From Phascolarctobacterium sp. (GTDB lineage Bacteria; Bacillota; Negativicutes; Acidaminococcales; Acidaminococcaceae): a DNA stretch of 64,000 nucleotides. Of this stretch, positions 14,663-23,643 are shown in pieces. Location of the stretch: the NCBI RefSeq assembly GCF_030531065.1, contig NZ_JAUNOQ010000003.1, positions 62,001 to 126,000 on the forward strand, read 5' to 3'. How positions within the stretch are numbered: the first letter of the stretch is position 1; each line of letters starts with the position of its first letter. Under the pieces are notes generated by a model, which saw nothing but the letters and a program-made list of their open reading frames with translations, did not search any database and had not been told where the DNA came from. The position numbers were made by a program, and so were the translations under genes.

Positions 14663-15988
14663 TTACAGCTCCTCAATCACACCGCTGTCTATATTTTGCA
14701 CCAGCACATACTGCCATTTGCCGCGTTTCTTTTCCCGCAGGGCTTCGTCATACGCAGCCTGACGGCACTTGGCGCACACGCCGCGCGGCAGGCAAACGAT
14801 AAAAGCGCTTTGGTCGCCGAAGCGCGTGCCCTCCGCCGCCGTCTGTATAGTAAAATAGCCGCCGCAGGCACGGTACGCACAATAGCGCAGAGTTTCCAGC
14901 TGCTCCTCGCGAATGCCTTCCTCATCATAATAAATATGCTTGCGCCGCTGCCATGTGCCGCCGCATTGAGCCAACAGGCGCTGTTGCATAGCCGCTCGCT
15001 GAAAATAAATTTCTCCGGCCTGCTCGATAAGCTGGTCCACCCGCTTATTGCAGCGCGGGTCCTGCCGCCGCAGCATACTGCTGTCCGGCTCCACTACCTT
15101 GCTGTAGTCCAAACCGGCCATGGCCAAAATAATGCCTGTGTTCACATAGGGAAGAGCGCTTTCAATAGAATAACCGCCCTCCAGCACAGCAATATCGGCC
15201 TGCAGCTTAGCGGCCAGACGCGCATAACCCTGCGCCGTCACCTGCATGGAAGCCAAGGGATCGCTGAAATGATTGTCCTGACCGGCGCTGTTGATAATCA
15301 GCTCCGGCTGAAAATCCTCTAAAATATGGCTGATGAGCCCGTCGTACAAACGGTGCAGGCCCTCGTCCCCAGTTCCCGGCAGCAGCGGCAGGTTAATATT
15401 GGTGCCCCACGCCGCAGGACTGCCAGCCTCCTCCGGAAAACCGGTACCCGGGTACAGCGTGCGCCCGTCCTGATGAAAAGAAATATATAAAGTATTGGGA
15501 TCGTGGTAAAAAATATCCTGCGAACCGTCGCCATGATGCACGTCCGTGTCCACCACGGCGATTTTACGGATATTATACTTGCTCCGTAAATATTCTACCA
15601 TGATCGCTTCGATATTAACAGTACAAAAGCCGCGAATTCCGTGAACAACGCGCATAGCGTGATGTCCCGGCGGCCGCACCAGCGCAAAGGCGCGCCGCAC
15701 CTCCCGCTGCATTACGGCGTCCGCCGCCGCTAGGCAGCCTCCGGCAGAGGTAAGATGCGCAGGCGTTATCAGCCGGGCAATATTGGGCACGCCCACGTGC
15801 GCCCGCTGCAAATCTTCTATCTGCGCCAGACGGGGACGGTATTCGCGAATTTCCTCGCAATCGAACAAGCCTTCTTCCTCCAGCTGGTCGCGGGTATATA
15901 AAAGCCGTTCCTGGCGCTCCGGGTGTCCGGGGCTGATCATCCAGTCAAAGGCCGGAAAAAAAACTAAGCCTAAAGTATTTTTAGCCAT
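14663..15988 (-). CDS. Histone deacetylase-family protein with C-terminal extension
   Basis: A 441-residue member of the arginase/deacetylase superfamily (AcuC/APAH/HDAC-like). The zinc and charge-relay residues are visible in RPPGHHAM, DTDVHHGDGSQDIFY, SFHQDGRTLYPGTG and NSAGQDNHFSDPLA, followed by EGGYS. The catalytic domain ends near residue 310. The last 130 residues, with Cys-rich segments (YCAYRACGG, CAKC), are not part of the standard fold. Its ATG overlaps the TAA of the hydantoinase-like gene (TAATG), so both are probably made together. Likely substrates are small acetylated amines or acyl-lysine; the pairing with a hydantoinase hints at a catabolic route, but this is inference. Confidence 0.85.
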   Translation of the reverse strand: MAKNTLGLVFFPAFDWMISPGHPERQERLLYTRDQLEEEGLFDCEEIREYRPRLAQIEDLQRAHVGVPNIARLITPAHLTSAGGCLAAADAVMQREVRRAFALVRPPGHHAMRVVHGIRGFCTVNIEAIMVEYLRSKYNIRKIAVVDTDVHHGDGSQDIFYHDPNTLYISFHQDGRTLYPGTGFPEEAGSPAAWGTNINLPLLPGTGDEGLHRLYDGLISHILEDFQPELIINSAGQDNHFSDPLASMQVTAQGYARLAAKLQADIAVLEGGYSIESALPYVNTGIILAMAGLDYSKVVEPDSSMLRRQDPRCNKRVDQLIEQAGEIYFQRAAMQQRLLAQCGGTWQRRKHIYYDEEGIREEQLETLRYCAYRACGGYFTIQTAAEGTRFGDQSAFIVCLPRGVCAKCRQAAYDEALREKKRGKWQYVLVQNIDSGVIEEL

Positions 15989-17646
15989 TAAAAGCGCACC
16001 TCCCTGCCGCGAACCTTGTGCAGAATGCCGGGCTTGAGCTGCATGCGCAGGCTGTAAATATCGCCCCGGTCATAATAGCCGTGTACGGTATTAAAATGCT
16101 CGTAGCTGATTAGCTCCGTTTCCTGATCGGGCAGCAGCCATTCCGCCGTCTGCTCCCGCAGCCACTGGCTAAGAATATCCTGCGCCATAGCCTTGCCGAA
16201 GCCCCGCGGCAAACGCTCCCGCCGTCCGCTTTCCGGTATGATGTAATAGCCGTCGGTAGTGTCCGCCCGCAGGCCAGCGCTCAAAGTGGGTCTCGCTACC
16301 GCCGCGCCGACGGCGTTGGCCACCATCGCGCCCAAGGGAATATCCACGGGCAGCCCCATCGCCTCGCCCAAAGCCGTAATCAGCCCGGGAGCGCCGCCGC
16401 CCACGCCGATTAAACGCTGAGGCACAAACTCCGTGCCGCGGATAACGTCGTCCACCGTATAAACGGGCTGCTTGGCCCACTCGTCCAGCATTTCCTGAAT
16501 CGTGCGCCGGATAACGGCTACTGCGCCGGCAATAATCTGCCGCGCCGTCGGCTCCGGCTCGCCGCCCAAAGCGGCAATGGCCTGCCGCGACCGCTGCGGC
16601 TCGCCAAAGCTTACATAGCCCGCCGTAATCAGCGCGTCGGACAAGGTGGCCTTACTGCCGCCCACGGCTGCCGCCGGGCCTTCGCGCTCCGGTCCCACCT
16701 GATAACCGCCGTCCGCCAGCTTATGAATGCGGCTGTCGCCGCCGATGCCGATACTGCGCATATGGAAGGAGCGCACCGCCGTAGGATAGCCGTTGATAAT
16801 TGCGCCGCGCTTGGCCATCAATGGCAGACTCTTTTCCCAAAAGGCAATATCCGTAGTTGTGCCGCCAACGTCCAGCGAAATGCTGTTGACCGACGGCGCA
16901 GCCAAAGCCTCGATGCCCAGCACAGAAGCCGCCGGTCCGGTAAACACCGCCTCCACGGGCTGCTCCAAAGCTACGGCTAAAGGCAGCGTGCCGCCGTCCG
17001 CCTTTAAAATATGCACCGGCGCAGTAATGCCGCGCTCAGCCAAAGCCCTTGCGATACGCTGGCTGAAACGCTTAAACAAAGCGTAGACCTGCGCCGCAAA
17101 ATAAGCGGAATTAGTCCGGCGGATAAAATTCAGCTCGCCGCTCAGCTCGCTGCCCAGAAAAATCTTTTCGTAACCGCATTTTTTCAGCTCATGCTGCGCC
17201 TGAAATTCCAGCTGCGGATCGCGCACGGCAAATTTGCCGCTGACGGCGCACACGCCGCGCCCTTGTCTGTTTAACAAATCGCGGTGCTTCGTCCAATCCA
17301 GCTGCGCCGTAATCTTGCCGCGATGATCCACATAACCGCTCAAATAATAAGGCGTTACCGGCACATGACCTTTAATATTCATGCCGGGGCCGGTAATGAC
17401 CGCCAGCAACACCGGGTCCAGCTTGCCTTCCGTCAGCGCATTGGTAACTATGGTGCTGGAAATTACTACCCGCTCTAATTTTTCCGCCGCCCGCTCTGCC
17501 TGCGGCAATACCGCGTCCAGCGCGGCCAGCAAACAGTGCAGCACATCCTCGTGGGTCGTGGGAACCTTGGCCTGCGCCGCCACCTCCGCCTGCTCCAGCA
17601 GCACCGCGTCCGTAAAAGTGCCGCCTACATCTATACCTAACAGCAT
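15988..17646 (-). CDS. Hydantoinase/oxoprolinase-family protein
   Basis: A 552-residue ATP-dependent hydrolase-like protein of the HyuA/oxoprolinase family. It starts with the glycine-rich LLGIDVGGTFTDAVLLE and has the second ATPase element SISLDVGGTTTDIAFWE, plus GIGGDSRI and GVGGGAPGL. No HyuB partner is found; instead the gene is fused by overlap to a deacetylase-like gene. A good AAAGGAGG site lies seven bases before the ATG. The true substrate (hydantoin, oxoproline or another cyclic amide) is undetermined. Confidence 0.88.
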   Translation of the reverse strand: MLLGIDVGGTFTDAVLLEQAEVAAQAKVPTTHEDVLHCLLAALDAVLPQAERAAEKLERVVISSTIVTNALTEGKLDPVLLAVITGPGMNIKGHVPVTPYYLSGYVDHRGKITAQLDWTKHRDLLNRQGRGVCAVSGKFAVRDPQLEFQAQHELKKCGYEKIFLGSELSGELNFIRRTNSAYFAAQVYALFKRFSQRIARALAERGITAPVHILKADGGTLPLAVALEQPVEAVFTGPAASVLGIEALAAPSVNSISLDVGGTTTDIAFWEKSLPLMAKRGAIINGYPTAVRSFHMRSIGIGGDSRIHKLADGGYQVGPEREGPAAAVGGSKATLSDALITAGYVSFGEPQRSRQAIAALGGEPEPTARQIIAGAVAVIRRTIQEMLDEWAKQPVYTVDDVIRGTEFVPQRLIGVGGGAPGLITALGEAMGLPVDIPLGAMVANAVGAAVARPTLSAGLRADTTDGYYIIPESGRRERLPRGFGKAMAQDILSQWLREQTAEWLLPDQETELISYEHFNTVHGYYDRGDIYSLRMQLKPGILHKVRGREVRF

Positions 17647-17809
17647 TGAGTTCCCTCCTTTGCGACAAAACTTGATGTGTTATAATTCCATAAGCAGGAA
17701 GATTTTTCCTGCCTGCGGAAAAAGAAAACTGCACGTCCCTCAACAAAATGGCCGTACAGCTTTCTAAACGAAGTACAAAAGAAATTATAAAACTTTTTTG
17801 TTATTTTCC

Positions 17810-18211
17810 TTAGTATTTTAGAAACTCAGCAGGAGTCATAACCGCAGGATTCTTAATGCCTGACTCTAAAAAATCTTTATCGCCCGTAAGCAAAATATCA
17901 GCTTTAGCTTTAATAGCAGCCCTCAAAATCGGACGGTCATTTATATCGCGGACGTAGATTTCATAAAAATTTTCTTCTGTTGGGACAGGTACCAACTCCA
18001 AGGTCAAAAGAGCGACAGAAAGGAACTTATCCAAAGCTGTAATGCGTTCAGGAAATTTTTTATGAAATATCCGCTTCATTTCATCAACATTTTGCTCGCA
18101 AATCAAGCCATGATTCGGATATGATGCCGCTTTAACATAAGCCTGAAAAGGTACGCCATTTTCGTTCAAAGCAGCGGAAATTAAAACATTGGTATCTATC
18201 AAAACTCTCAT
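17810..18211 (-). CDS. PIN-domain toxin (VapC-like)
   Basis: A 133-residue PIN-domain protein, a likely RNase toxin. The acidic active-site residues are in VLIDTNVLISA (first Asp), NVDEMKRIF (Glu), IYVRDINDRPIL (Asp pair) and LTGDKDFL. The DTNVLISA start and ADILLTGDKDFL ending match the 'putative toxin-antitoxin system toxin component, PIN family' group. Its start overlaps the stop of the AbrB-like gene by four bases (ATGA), the usual coupling of antitoxin and toxin. Confidence 0.88.
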   Translation of the reverse strand: MRVLIDTNVLISAALNENGVPFQAYVKAASYPNHGLICEQNVDEMKRIFHKKFPERITALDKFLSVALLTLELVPVPTEENFYEIYVRDINDRPILRAAIKAKADILLTGDKDFLESGIKNPAVMTPAEFLKY

Positions 18212-18483
18212 GCAGACTTATCCTCAGTTCGCAATTCTTTAACAAGCGCCACAATATCGTCATCAGAATTTATTCCTGCACGTTCCGCTTCCCCAGCCAT
18301 CTCTTTTTGTAAAACCTGCATAGCATAAATGGCCGAATTAACAATCCGAACGCTATTGCCTTCAACGATAAACGTAATACGGTCGCCGCTTGCTACGCCA
18401 AGAATTTTTCTTATATCTTTCGGAATAGTGATTTGCCCTTTAGCCATGACTTTAGCGTTATCAACAAACATATTCGCCAGCAT
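18208..18483 (-). CDS. AbrB/SpoVT-family antitoxin
   Basis: A 91-residue protein whose first half is a swapped-hairpin AbrB DNA-binding domain (VMAKGQITIPKDIRKILGVASGDRITFIVEGNSVRIVN). The C-terminal part probably wraps around the PIN toxin. The start is supported by AGGAGG nine bases upstream. An inverted repeat overlapping the promoter -10 is a candidate site for autorepression. Confidence 0.88.
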   Translation of the reverse strand: MLANMFVDNAKVMAKGQITIPKDIRKILGVASGDRITFIVEGNSVRIVNSAIYAMQVLQKEMAGEAERAGINSDDDIVALVKELRTEDKSA

Positions 18484-18520
18484 AATTTCAACCTCCTTCT
18501 CAAGTATGTAAAGTAGGGAT

Positions 18521-18561
18521 TTCTATGCTTTTATTATACATAGAAAACGCAAGAAAAACAA
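18521..18561 (-). promoter_or_regulatory. Promoter and operator of the PIN/AbrB pair
   Basis: Minus strand: TTGTTT (18556-18561), 17-bp spacer, TATAAT (18533-18538). An inverted repeat TTCTATG...CATAGAA (18521-18545) covers the -10 box and is the likely AbrB-type binding site. Confidence 0.65.
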
Positions 18562-18652
18562 CTCTGGTACGCAACTTAAAATTTTCGCCAACGAAACGGT
18601 GGCCATAAAGCTTCTTATTTTAAATTTACCTTACAGCATTTCAGTGCACACT

Positions 18653-18688
18653 ACAAAAATCCCCGGCAACCAGTTGATTGTCGGGGAT
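18653..18688 (-). terminator. Terminator of gdhA
   Basis: Minus strand: ATCCCCGACAA pairs with TTGCCGGGGAT (one mismatch) and is followed by TTTTTG. It lies 44 bp after the gdhA stop. Confidence 0.85.
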
Positions 18689-18731
18689 AAGCTTTTTATT
18701 GCTCCGCAGAGTCAGTTTTTATTTTTTACTT

Positions 18732-19967
18732 TCAGCACATTCCGCGAATCTTCATCGCTTCTACCAAACTGTTCAAAGCGACGATGTACGCCGCTACGCG
18801 CATATCGACGCCGTATTGCTCGGCTTTAGCATGTACTTCTTTGAAAGCTTTGATCATCATAGCGGTTTGCTTTTCGATAACCTCTTCCTCCGTCCAGAAG
18901 TAACGATAGAGATTTTGTACCCATTCAAAATAGCTTACGGTTACGCCGCCGCCGTTAGCCAGAATATCGGGCACAACCATAATTCCCTTAGCGTCCAGAA
19001 TTGCGTCGGCGTCGGGAGTCGTCGGGCCGTTAGCGCCTTCGCAGATAATCTCGGCCTGCACTGCGTCCGCATTGTCGGCGGTAATTTGCAGCTCCATAGC
19101 GCACGGAGCCAGAACCGTAACCTTCATTGCCAAAAGCTCGGCGTTAGTGATGGGATGACTGCCCGGATAGCCGACTACGCTGCCGGTTTTCTTCACATAT
19201 TCGTCCACAGCATAGCAATCGAAGCCGTCGGCGTTATAAATAGCGCCGAATACGTCGCTCAAGGCCACAACCTTTACGCCTGCGTCGCAGAACAGTTTAG
19301 CAGTCCAGCTGCCTACGTTGCCAAACCCTTGTACTGCTGCGGTAGCGTCGGCGGGAGCGATGCCTTTCAGCTTCAAAGCCTCCAACGCGGCCACAACCAC
19401 GCCGCGTCCCGTAGCGGCAGTACGTCCCAAAGAGCCGCCTACGGCGATAGCTTTACCGGTAATAAAGCCGGGCTCGTATTGTCCGGTCAGCTTGCTGTAT
19501 TCGTCCATCATCCAACCCATGATTTGAGCGTTGGTATTCATATCAGGCGCGGGAATATCGCGTTTTTCACCGATAATCGGCGCGATTTTATCAATAAAGC
19601 CGCGAGTCAGCGCTTCCAATTCGCGTTTGGACAGCTTGGACGGGTCTACGATAATGCCGCCCTTACCGCCGCCGTAAGGCAGACCGGCAACTGCGCATTT
19701 GCAGGTCATCCAAAAAGCTAAGGTTTTAACTTCGTCCATGTTAACGTTTTGGTGATAGCGCACGCCGCCCTTAGCCGGGCCAAGAATGGTGCTGTGCTGG
19801 CTGCGGTAACCGGTGAAAACCTTTGTCGTGCCGTCGTCCATCTTTACCGGAATAGCAACCTCCAGAGTACGCTCAGGATTAGCGATAATCTGCGCTGCGC
19901 CTGCGTCCAATTTCATGGTTTCAATAGCTTTATTCAGGGGAATCTGAGCCATTTCAAAAATATTCAT
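18732..19967 (-). CDS. gdhA: Glu/Leu/Phe/Val dehydrogenase (glutamate dehydrogenase)
   Basis: A 411-residue dehydrogenase interconverting glutamate and 2-oxoglutarate plus ammonia. The substrate-binding part shows GPAKGGVRYH and the catalytic-lysine motif GLPYGGGKGG; the nucleotide-binding part has VQGFGNVGSWTAKLF. The length fits the hexameric NAD-type enzymes used in amino-acid fermentation. I set the start at 19967 (MNIFEMAQ), where AGGAGG lies at ideal distance; an in-frame ATG further upstream would place that site inside the gene. It is transcribed alone from a strong promoter containing a GTATAC double palindrome. Confidence 0.93.
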   Translation of the reverse strand: MNIFEMAQIPLNKAIETMKLDAGAAQIIANPERTLEVAIPVKMDDGTTKVFTGYRSQHSTILGPAKGGVRYHQNVNMDEVKTLAFWMTCKCAVAGLPYGGGKGGIIVDPSKLSKRELEALTRGFIDKIAPIIGEKRDIPAPDMNTNAQIMGWMMDEYSKLTGQYEPGFITGKAIAVGGSLGRTAATGRGVVVAALEALKLKGIAPADATAAVQGFGNVGSWTAKLFCDAGVKVVALSDVFGAIYNADGFDCYAVDEYVKKTGSVVGYPGSHPITNAELLAMKVTVLAPCAMELQITADNADAVQAEIICEGANGPTTPDADAILDAKGIMVVPDILANGGGVTVSYFEWVQNLYRYFWTEEEVIEKQTAMMIKAFKEVHAKAEQYGVDMRVAAYIVALNSLVEAMKIRGMC

Positions 19968-20017
19968 AATCTGACCTCCTTTAAACAATGAATGGGAACT
20001 ACTTACCTACTACCTAT

Positions 20018-20046
20018 ATTATAGCTTGTATACTGTATACTGTAAA
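20018..20046 (-). promoter_or_regulatory. gdhA promoter with GTATAC palindrome
   Basis: Minus strand: TTTACA (20041-20046), exactly 17 bp, TATAAT (20018-20023). The spacer contains GTATACAGTATAC, a 13-bp palindrome placed where a repressor would block RNA polymerase. Confidence 0.75.
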
Positions 20047-20176
20047 TGCTTTTTCGAGAAAATTTTTGCTATTTTCTGAATGCTGAGCCTTTTGAGTTAT
20101 GCTAATAGCGCGTCTTCAGCGTTAATATTGCGCTCTATTGATTGCAGGGCCGACGTAAAAGCGCCGGCCCCAATCT

Positions 20177-21367
20177 TTATTCAAACTCGTCGTAGACGCT
20201 GCCAAAATCAATACCGCCGATAATTTTACCCTTATACATCTCCCTGATGCTTTGCTCTCCCTCAGTCATGTGCTTAGAAGTAATGCCATAGCGGCGCGAC
20301 AACCACACTTCTACGAAAGCAGCCAGATTATCGCAGGCCTTGAGCACCGTGCCGTCGATAGCGTGACAGCCGTCGTAATTATATTTTTCGTCCAGCTCGT
20401 CGATGTCCACCTGCATTGTCTTACCGTCCAGCCTGATGCGGTTCGTAAATTCGTTTTGCGTATAATATAAAATATCCTCGTGCCAGCCGTAGGGCAGGAG
20501 CGGCAAAATTTTTTCCGCCACCAGACGTTCCTCGATACGTTTAATCAAATCGTCCAGCCCCGGCACGCTGCGCTTCACCGGACTGATGATGTCGCGCGTC
20601 AGCACCTCCGGCAGGTCGTGGAACAAGCCGCACAAAAAGTCGCCCACAATGCGCTCGTCGCAAGCGCCCAGCTTGACGGCGCAGAAATAAGCCATTATCG
20701 CCACTAACAGCACGTGCCCCATAACGGAGGTTTCCGGTACGCGCGGCGACTGCGCCCAACGCTTTTGAAAGCGCAGCTGCCCCACCAAATCGATAAACTT
20801 GCTGCTCTTGCCGTTTAACGCCAGCTTCTTCACCGCCGCCAAATCGTAATGGTCCTCCAGCTCGTTATCGATTAACGCCTTCGTATCCTCGCTGCCGTAA
20901 ATGCCTTCGTTAAAGTGGTAAATGATTTCAAATTCCCATTTCGTCGCCAGATAATGCGCCGCCCGCAGGATTTTCTTTTCCATGGGGCAGTAAGCGGCGT
21001 CCTCAAAATAATTGCGCATCTTTTCCATAAAATCGTCCTGAATATCGGGAATGCGGCGGCGCAGCTCCTCGTACACCCAGGCGTTGAGCTCCTTGCCGTA
21101 GACGCGCATCATCTCGTGAAAAACCGGCGGCTTGATATCCGTCAGCACGTTGCGCTGTAAAAATTCAAAAATGCCGCCCTCGATGAGGCTGCGCCAGTTC
21201 AGCTTAACGCCGTGGTCGTCCTCCTCATGCCGCGCCAGCACGTACATAATCATCATCTTATGCGCCTGCTTATCCAGCTCCGTAAAGCCGCCGGGACGGA
21301 TATGCTCGTTCCAGCGCTGGATATGCGCCGCGTCGTACAAAAATTCAATAAAGCTTTTCGTCAGCAT
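20177..21367 (-). CDS. HD-domain hydrolase
   Basis: A 396-residue protein with an HD phosphohydrolase domain in its second half: the metal-binding His in SVMGHVLLVA, the HD pair in LFHDLPEV and a later Asp in QVDIDELDEKYN. The N-terminal 180 residues are helical and carry charged motifs (HEEDDHGVKLNWRSL). The closest familiar group is YfbR/HD-family nucleotidases, but the long N-terminal part makes substrate assignment unsafe. The ATG at 21367 has GGAG eight bases upstream; the TTG before it is not needed. The YccF gene is 35 bp upstream, so they may share a transcript. Confidence 0.8.
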   Translation of the reverse strand: MLTKSFIEFLYDAAHIQRWNEHIRPGGFTELDKQAHKMMIMYVLARHEEDDHGVKLNWRSLIEGGIFEFLQRNVLTDIKPPVFHEMMRVYGKELNAWVYEELRRRIPDIQDDFMEKMRNYFEDAAYCPMEKKILRAAHYLATKWEFEIIYHFNEGIYGSEDTKALIDNELEDHYDLAAVKKLALNGKSSKFIDLVGQLRFQKRWAQSPRVPETSVMGHVLLVAIMAYFCAVKLGACDERIVGDFLCGLFHDLPEVLTRDIISPVKRSVPGLDDLIKRIEERLVAEKILPLLPYGWHEDILYYTQNEFTNRIRLDGKTMQVDIDELDEKYNYDGCHAIDGTVLKACDNLAAFVEVWLSRRYGITSKHMTEGEQSIREMYKGKIIGGIDFGSVYDEFE

Positions 21368-21402
21368 CAAACCATCTCCAGTCTTTCCTATTCATCCCAC
21401 CG

Positions 21403-21768
21403 TCAATCTTCGACTATTTCCGCGCCGAAGGGCAGCAGCGCCAGCTTGGCCAGCTTAAAATGCTGCAAACCGAAGGGAATGCCGATAATCGTCACGCACA
21501 GCGTCAGGCCAAAGGTGACATGGGCCAAAGCCATTTCCACGCCGCCGAAAATCAGCCACAAAATATTCAGCAGCAGGCTGCCCGCGCCTCCGCCGTAGGT
21601 AATGCTCTTGCCAAAGGGGAAAAAGCTCAAACGGCCAAATTTAAAGCATTGCAGGCCTACGGGAATGCCAATAATCGTCGCGCACCACAGCACGCCGATG
21701 AAGAACCAGCCGAGACCGGCAAAAATTCCGCCGAAAATAAACCAAATGATGTTGCCCAAAATACTCAT
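21403..21768 (-). CDS. yccF: YccF-domain inner membrane protein
   Basis: A 121-residue integral membrane protein with two copies of the YccF repeat. Each has a tryptophan/glycine-rich helix (NIIWFIFGGIFAGLGWF and NILWLIFGGVEMALAHV) followed by a helix and the G-x-x-x-GIP-x-GLQ-x-FK-x-x-x-L-x-x-x-PFG segment. Function is unknown in the family. Confidence 0.9.
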   Translation of the reverse strand: MSILGNIIWFIFGGIFAGLGWFFIGVLWCATIIGIPVGLQCFKFGRLSFFPFGKSITYGGGAGSLLLNILWLIFGGVEMALAHVTFGLTLCVTIIGIPFGLQHFKLAKLALLPFGAEIVED

Positions 21769-21862
21769 GACGCCACATCCTTTCTCAAGTAAAAGCTTAC
21801 CGCCGGTTAATTGGCAGTAATAGCTATATTTCCATTATAGCAAAGCTAACGCCTTCTGCATA

Positions 21863-21899
21863 GCAAAAGAGGGCTCTTTTCACAAAGAAGCCCTCTTTA
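21863..21899 (-). terminator. Terminator of the glycine/alanine symporter gene
   Basis: Minus strand: GAGGGCT pairs with AGCCCTC, with further A/T pairs outside and TTTTGC after the stem. Confidence 0.8.
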
Positions 21900-21917
21900 A
21901 CGCATTTTCGTTACAAT

Positions 21918-23261
21918 TTATTTTTCGTTTTCCTTTAAATGCTTTTGGTAAGCTTTCGTTTCAGCAACTACCACGCCGGTCAAAGCCAGCAAAGCGATCA
22001 AGTTAGGGATGGCCATAAGGCCGTTGACGATATCCGCCAGCACCCAGATTTCCTCCAGCTTGAGGAAGGGGCCGCAGGCAATAAGAATAATGAAGATAAC
22101 GCGGTAAGGCATAATCGCTTTAACGCCCAGCAGATATTCCACGCAGCGCTCGCCGTAATAGTTCCAGCCCAGAATCGTCGTAAAGGCGAAGAGCACCAGG
22201 CCGATTAAGAGCAGCATGCCGCCCCACGCGGGGAAAGCCATTCTGAAAGCCGCGTCCGTCATGGCCGCGCCGTTCAAATCGCCGCACCAAACGCCGGTAA
22301 CGGTTAAGGAAAGACCGGTCAAAGTACAAATAATAATGGTGTCGATAAAGGTACCGGTCATAGAAACCAGGCCCTGCTCGGCAGGCCATTTGGTTTTAGC
22401 GGCCGCAGCTACGATAGGAGCGGAGCCCAAGCCGGATTCGTTGGAGAAAACGCCGCGGGCCACGCCGCTGCGCATAGCCAGCATAACAGTCGCGCCTAAA
22501 AAGCCGCCCTGCGCCGCAGTCGGCGTAAAAGCGTCATGCAGTACGGTGGCGATAGCAGCGGGCAACTGATCGGCGAAGGCGATCAAAATGCCAACGGTCG
22601 TCAAAAAGTACAGCACGGCCATGCCGGGAACAACCTTAGCCGCTACGGTCGCGATGGATTTCAAGCCGCCGATGGTAACTGCCGCTACCAACACGGTCAA
22701 GGCAATACCGGTGTAAATAACGGGAATGCCGGCGGAAATTTGCGTAATTTCCACGATGGAGTTTACCTGAGCGAAGGTGCCAATGCCAAAGTAAGCGCAC
22801 AGCACGCCAAAAGCGGCGAAAATAACAGCCAAGGGCTTGTAGGCTTTGCCCATACCGTTTTCAATATAATACATCGGGCCGCCGGAAATATTGCCGTCGG
22901 CGTCCACCGTGCGGTATTTTACGGCCAGCAAACATTCGGCGTATTTCGTAGCCATGCCGAAGAAAGCCGCCATCCACATCCAAAAGAGCGCGCCGGGCCC
23001 GCCCGCCTTAATCGCGGTAGCCACGCCGACGATATTACCGGTGCCAACCGTAGCGGCCAACGCCGTACATAAAGCCTTAAAGCTGTTGACGTCGCCGTGC
23101 CCGTCGTTCTTGGCGCTAAAAATCAATTTCAAAGCGCTGCCCAGTTTGAAAACCTGCAAAAGCTGCAGGCGGATGGTCAGCCAAATGCCCGTGCCGACCA
23201 GCAGCACTAAAAGCGGCGGCCCCCAGACGAACGAATCAATCGCGTTTAAAGTATCCAACAT
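21918..23261 (-). CDS. Amino acid:Na+ symporter, AGCS family (probable glycine transporter)
   Basis: A 447-residue membrane protein with about eleven helices and AGCS (alanine/glycine:cation symporter) signatures. These include LCTALAATVGTGNIVGVATA, GPGALFWMWMAAFFGMATKYAE, ISGGPMYYIENG, and RGVFSNESGLGSAPI. The preceding tandem glycine riboswitch strongly suggests that glycine is the substrate or inducer. Whether the cell uses it for uptake or efflux depends on how the riboswitch acts; the terminator between aptamer and gene fits an on-switch at high glycine. Confidence 0.92.
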   Translation of the reverse strand: MLDTLNAIDSFVWGPPLLVLLVGTGIWLTIRLQLLQVFKLGSALKLIFSAKNDGHGDVNSFKALCTALAATVGTGNIVGVATAIKAGGPGALFWMWMAAFFGMATKYAECLLAVKYRTVDADGNISGGPMYYIENGMGKAYKPLAVIFAAFGVLCAYFGIGTFAQVNSIVEITQISAGIPVIYTGIALTVLVAAVTIGGLKSIATVAAKVVPGMAVLYFLTTVGILIAFADQLPAAIATVLHDAFTPTAAQGGFLGATVMLAMRSGVARGVFSNESGLGSAPIVAAAAKTKWPAEQGLVSMTGTFIDTIIICTLTGLSLTVTGVWCGDLNGAAMTDAAFRMAFPAWGGMLLLIGLVLFAFTTILGWNYYGERCVEYLLGVKAIMPYRVIFIILIACGPFLKLEEIWVLADIVNGLMAIPNLIALLALTGVVVAETKAYQKHLKENEK

Positions 23262-23313
23262 AACAAAACATCTCCCTTTTCCCTCATTTGGTTAGCGTAA
23301 AATTGCGTAAGTA

Positions 23314-23347
23314 AATAAAAAACCGGAGTATTGCGCTCATACTCCGG
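23314..23347 (-). terminator. Riboswitch expression-platform terminator
   Basis: Minus strand: CCGGAGTAT pairs perfectly with ATACTCCGG (23323-23347) and is followed by TTTTTTATTT. It lies between the glycine aptamers and the symporter start, so it is the likely regulated terminator. Confidence 0.85.
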
Positions 23348-23389
23348 TAAAAGTCAATGACAATATGAAGGCTCTGTGCAGCCTTGCAT

Positions 23390-23555
23390 AAGCTTTCTCC
23401 GTCCTTTGGCCTGAGAGATTAGGATGCGTCGCATCCGTGCACCTTCGGCGCCCATTTAAGGGACTCTCCAGAGTTGTGTCGGCATACGGTTCCGCTTCAG
23501 CGAAGCACCTGAGAGTTTTGCTCCTTCGGTAGGCAAGGCCTTCTCCCATATACGT
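23390..23555 (-). promoter_or_regulatory. Tandem glycine riboswitch
   Basis: Two glycine aptamers on the minus strand. The first has GGGAGAAGGCC, ACCGAAGGAGCAAAACTCTC and AGGTGC; the second has CTCTGGAGAG, GCGCCGAAGGTGCACG and AATCTCTCAGGCCAAAGGAC, all conserved core elements. Glycine binding to the pair would control the downstream terminator and thus the AGCS symporter. Confidence 0.92.
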
Positions 23556-23584
23556 CATCCACTCAATATTTACTTATGTACGTC

Positions 23585-23612
23585 ATTATAACACAAATTT
23601 GAGAAAATGCAA
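23585..23612 (-). promoter_or_regulatory. Promoter of the glycine riboswitch transcript
   Basis: Minus strand TTGCAT (23607-23612), 16-bp spacer, TATAAT (23585-23590), about 30 bp before the first aptamer. Confidence 0.65.
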
Positions 23613-23643
23613 GCGTTTTTTAGAATTATTTTTGCCGAACTGC

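Noticed and set aside
18678-19721. A 347-codon plus-strand open frame opposite gdhA
   Set aside because: It is antisense to a clear glutamate dehydrogenase gene and shows no family features.
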